From assembly GCA_013339765.2 (NCBI GenBank), contig CM023457.1, positions 51,113,745-51,177,744 of the forward strand: DNA of 64,000 bases. Direction: 5' to 3'. The position numbers and the translations under genes are program-made. The notes under the pieces were generated by a model. The model made no database searches. It saw nothing but the letters and a program-made list of their open reading frames with translations, and was not told the DNA's origin. Position 1 is the stretch's first letter. The number at the start of each line of letters is the position of its first letter. Positions 63,736-64,000 of the stretch are shown here, one piece after another. The DNA is from Haemaphysalis longicornis (lineage: Eukaryota; Arthropoda; Arachnida; Ixodida; Ixodidae).

Positions 63736-64000
63736 GCTGCCCATATATCGCTCGAACAAGAGATCACCATGATTTATGGTTTAAGTGAAGACAATACGGT
63801 AAATTTGTATTGCTATCATTTGTAATAGCAACGAACTGCACAATTTCGGTTACCTTTCACTAGTCCATTGACCCACCCGGGCTCGATGCTAGTTGACGCG
63901 GCACGCATAAACAATATTTTCTTTAGCACACAAAAGTGGGTGCTGCCCTCGTTTTTTTTAATTTTTGGAGGTTCGGGATCCTTTGTCTGTCGATAGGTGG

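Noticed and set aside
1..64000. CRISPR arrays, operons, bacterial promoters
   Set aside because: Repeats lack spacer regularity, and introns, SINEs and poly(A) signals show eukaryotic nuclear DNA.

Overview
The window is animal nuclear DNA, most likely from an ixodid (hard) tick. Two things point there. First, it holds several tRNA-derived SINE copies that I recognise as the tick Ruka-type family. Second, it has a dense mix of short DNA transposons and 5'-truncated non-LTR retrotransposon tails between very few exons. Nothing in it is bacterial: there are no operons and no CRISPR. Almost all the short open reading frames are chance frames in introns, repeats or intergenic DNA.

The one complete gene is a Rab10 small GTPase on the + strand. 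It has five coding exons (3696-3822, 5739-5799, 7588-7816, 15985-16086, 19034-19117) that join in frame to a 200-residue protein. All the GTP-binding motifs are present, and it ends in a Cys-Cys prenylation signal. A GC-rich promoter/5'UTR region with a perfect CRE palindrome lies just upstream. A first poly(A) signal lies at 19500. A second, stronger candidate at 27677 is followed by a GT-rich stretch, so the transcript may have a very long 3' end. Introns 3 and 4 and the 3' flank carry several transposon insertions: an 833-bp hAT-like element, two TTAA-flanked piggyBac-like MITEs, and a nest of elements inside a pogo/Tigger-like element at 20.8-25.4 kb.

From 27.7 to about 48.7 kb the sequence is a repeat-rich spacer. 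It contains Ruka-type SINEs, non-LTR 3' ends, inverted or direct pairs of unclassified repeats, foldback elements and long near-perfect hairpins. At 48.9-51.0 kb it becomes GC- and CpG-rich. This stretch ends in a convincing first coding exon (50926-51022) that encodes a signal peptide and stops at a splice donor in phase 1. It therefore looks like the 5' end of a secreted or membrane protein gene whose remaining exons are not recognisable here, probably beyond a long first intron. The rest of the window (51-64 kb) is that putative intron or spacer: a second foldback element, a second MITE copy, a 48-bp perfect inverted repeat, three decayed tandem arrays, an RTE-type 3' tail and more SINEs.

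I found no new multi-gene system. The best leads are the repeat biology (families present as several copies within one window, with readable ends and target-site duplications), the unidentified signal-peptide gene, and a perfect p53-type palindrome in Rab10 intron 3.
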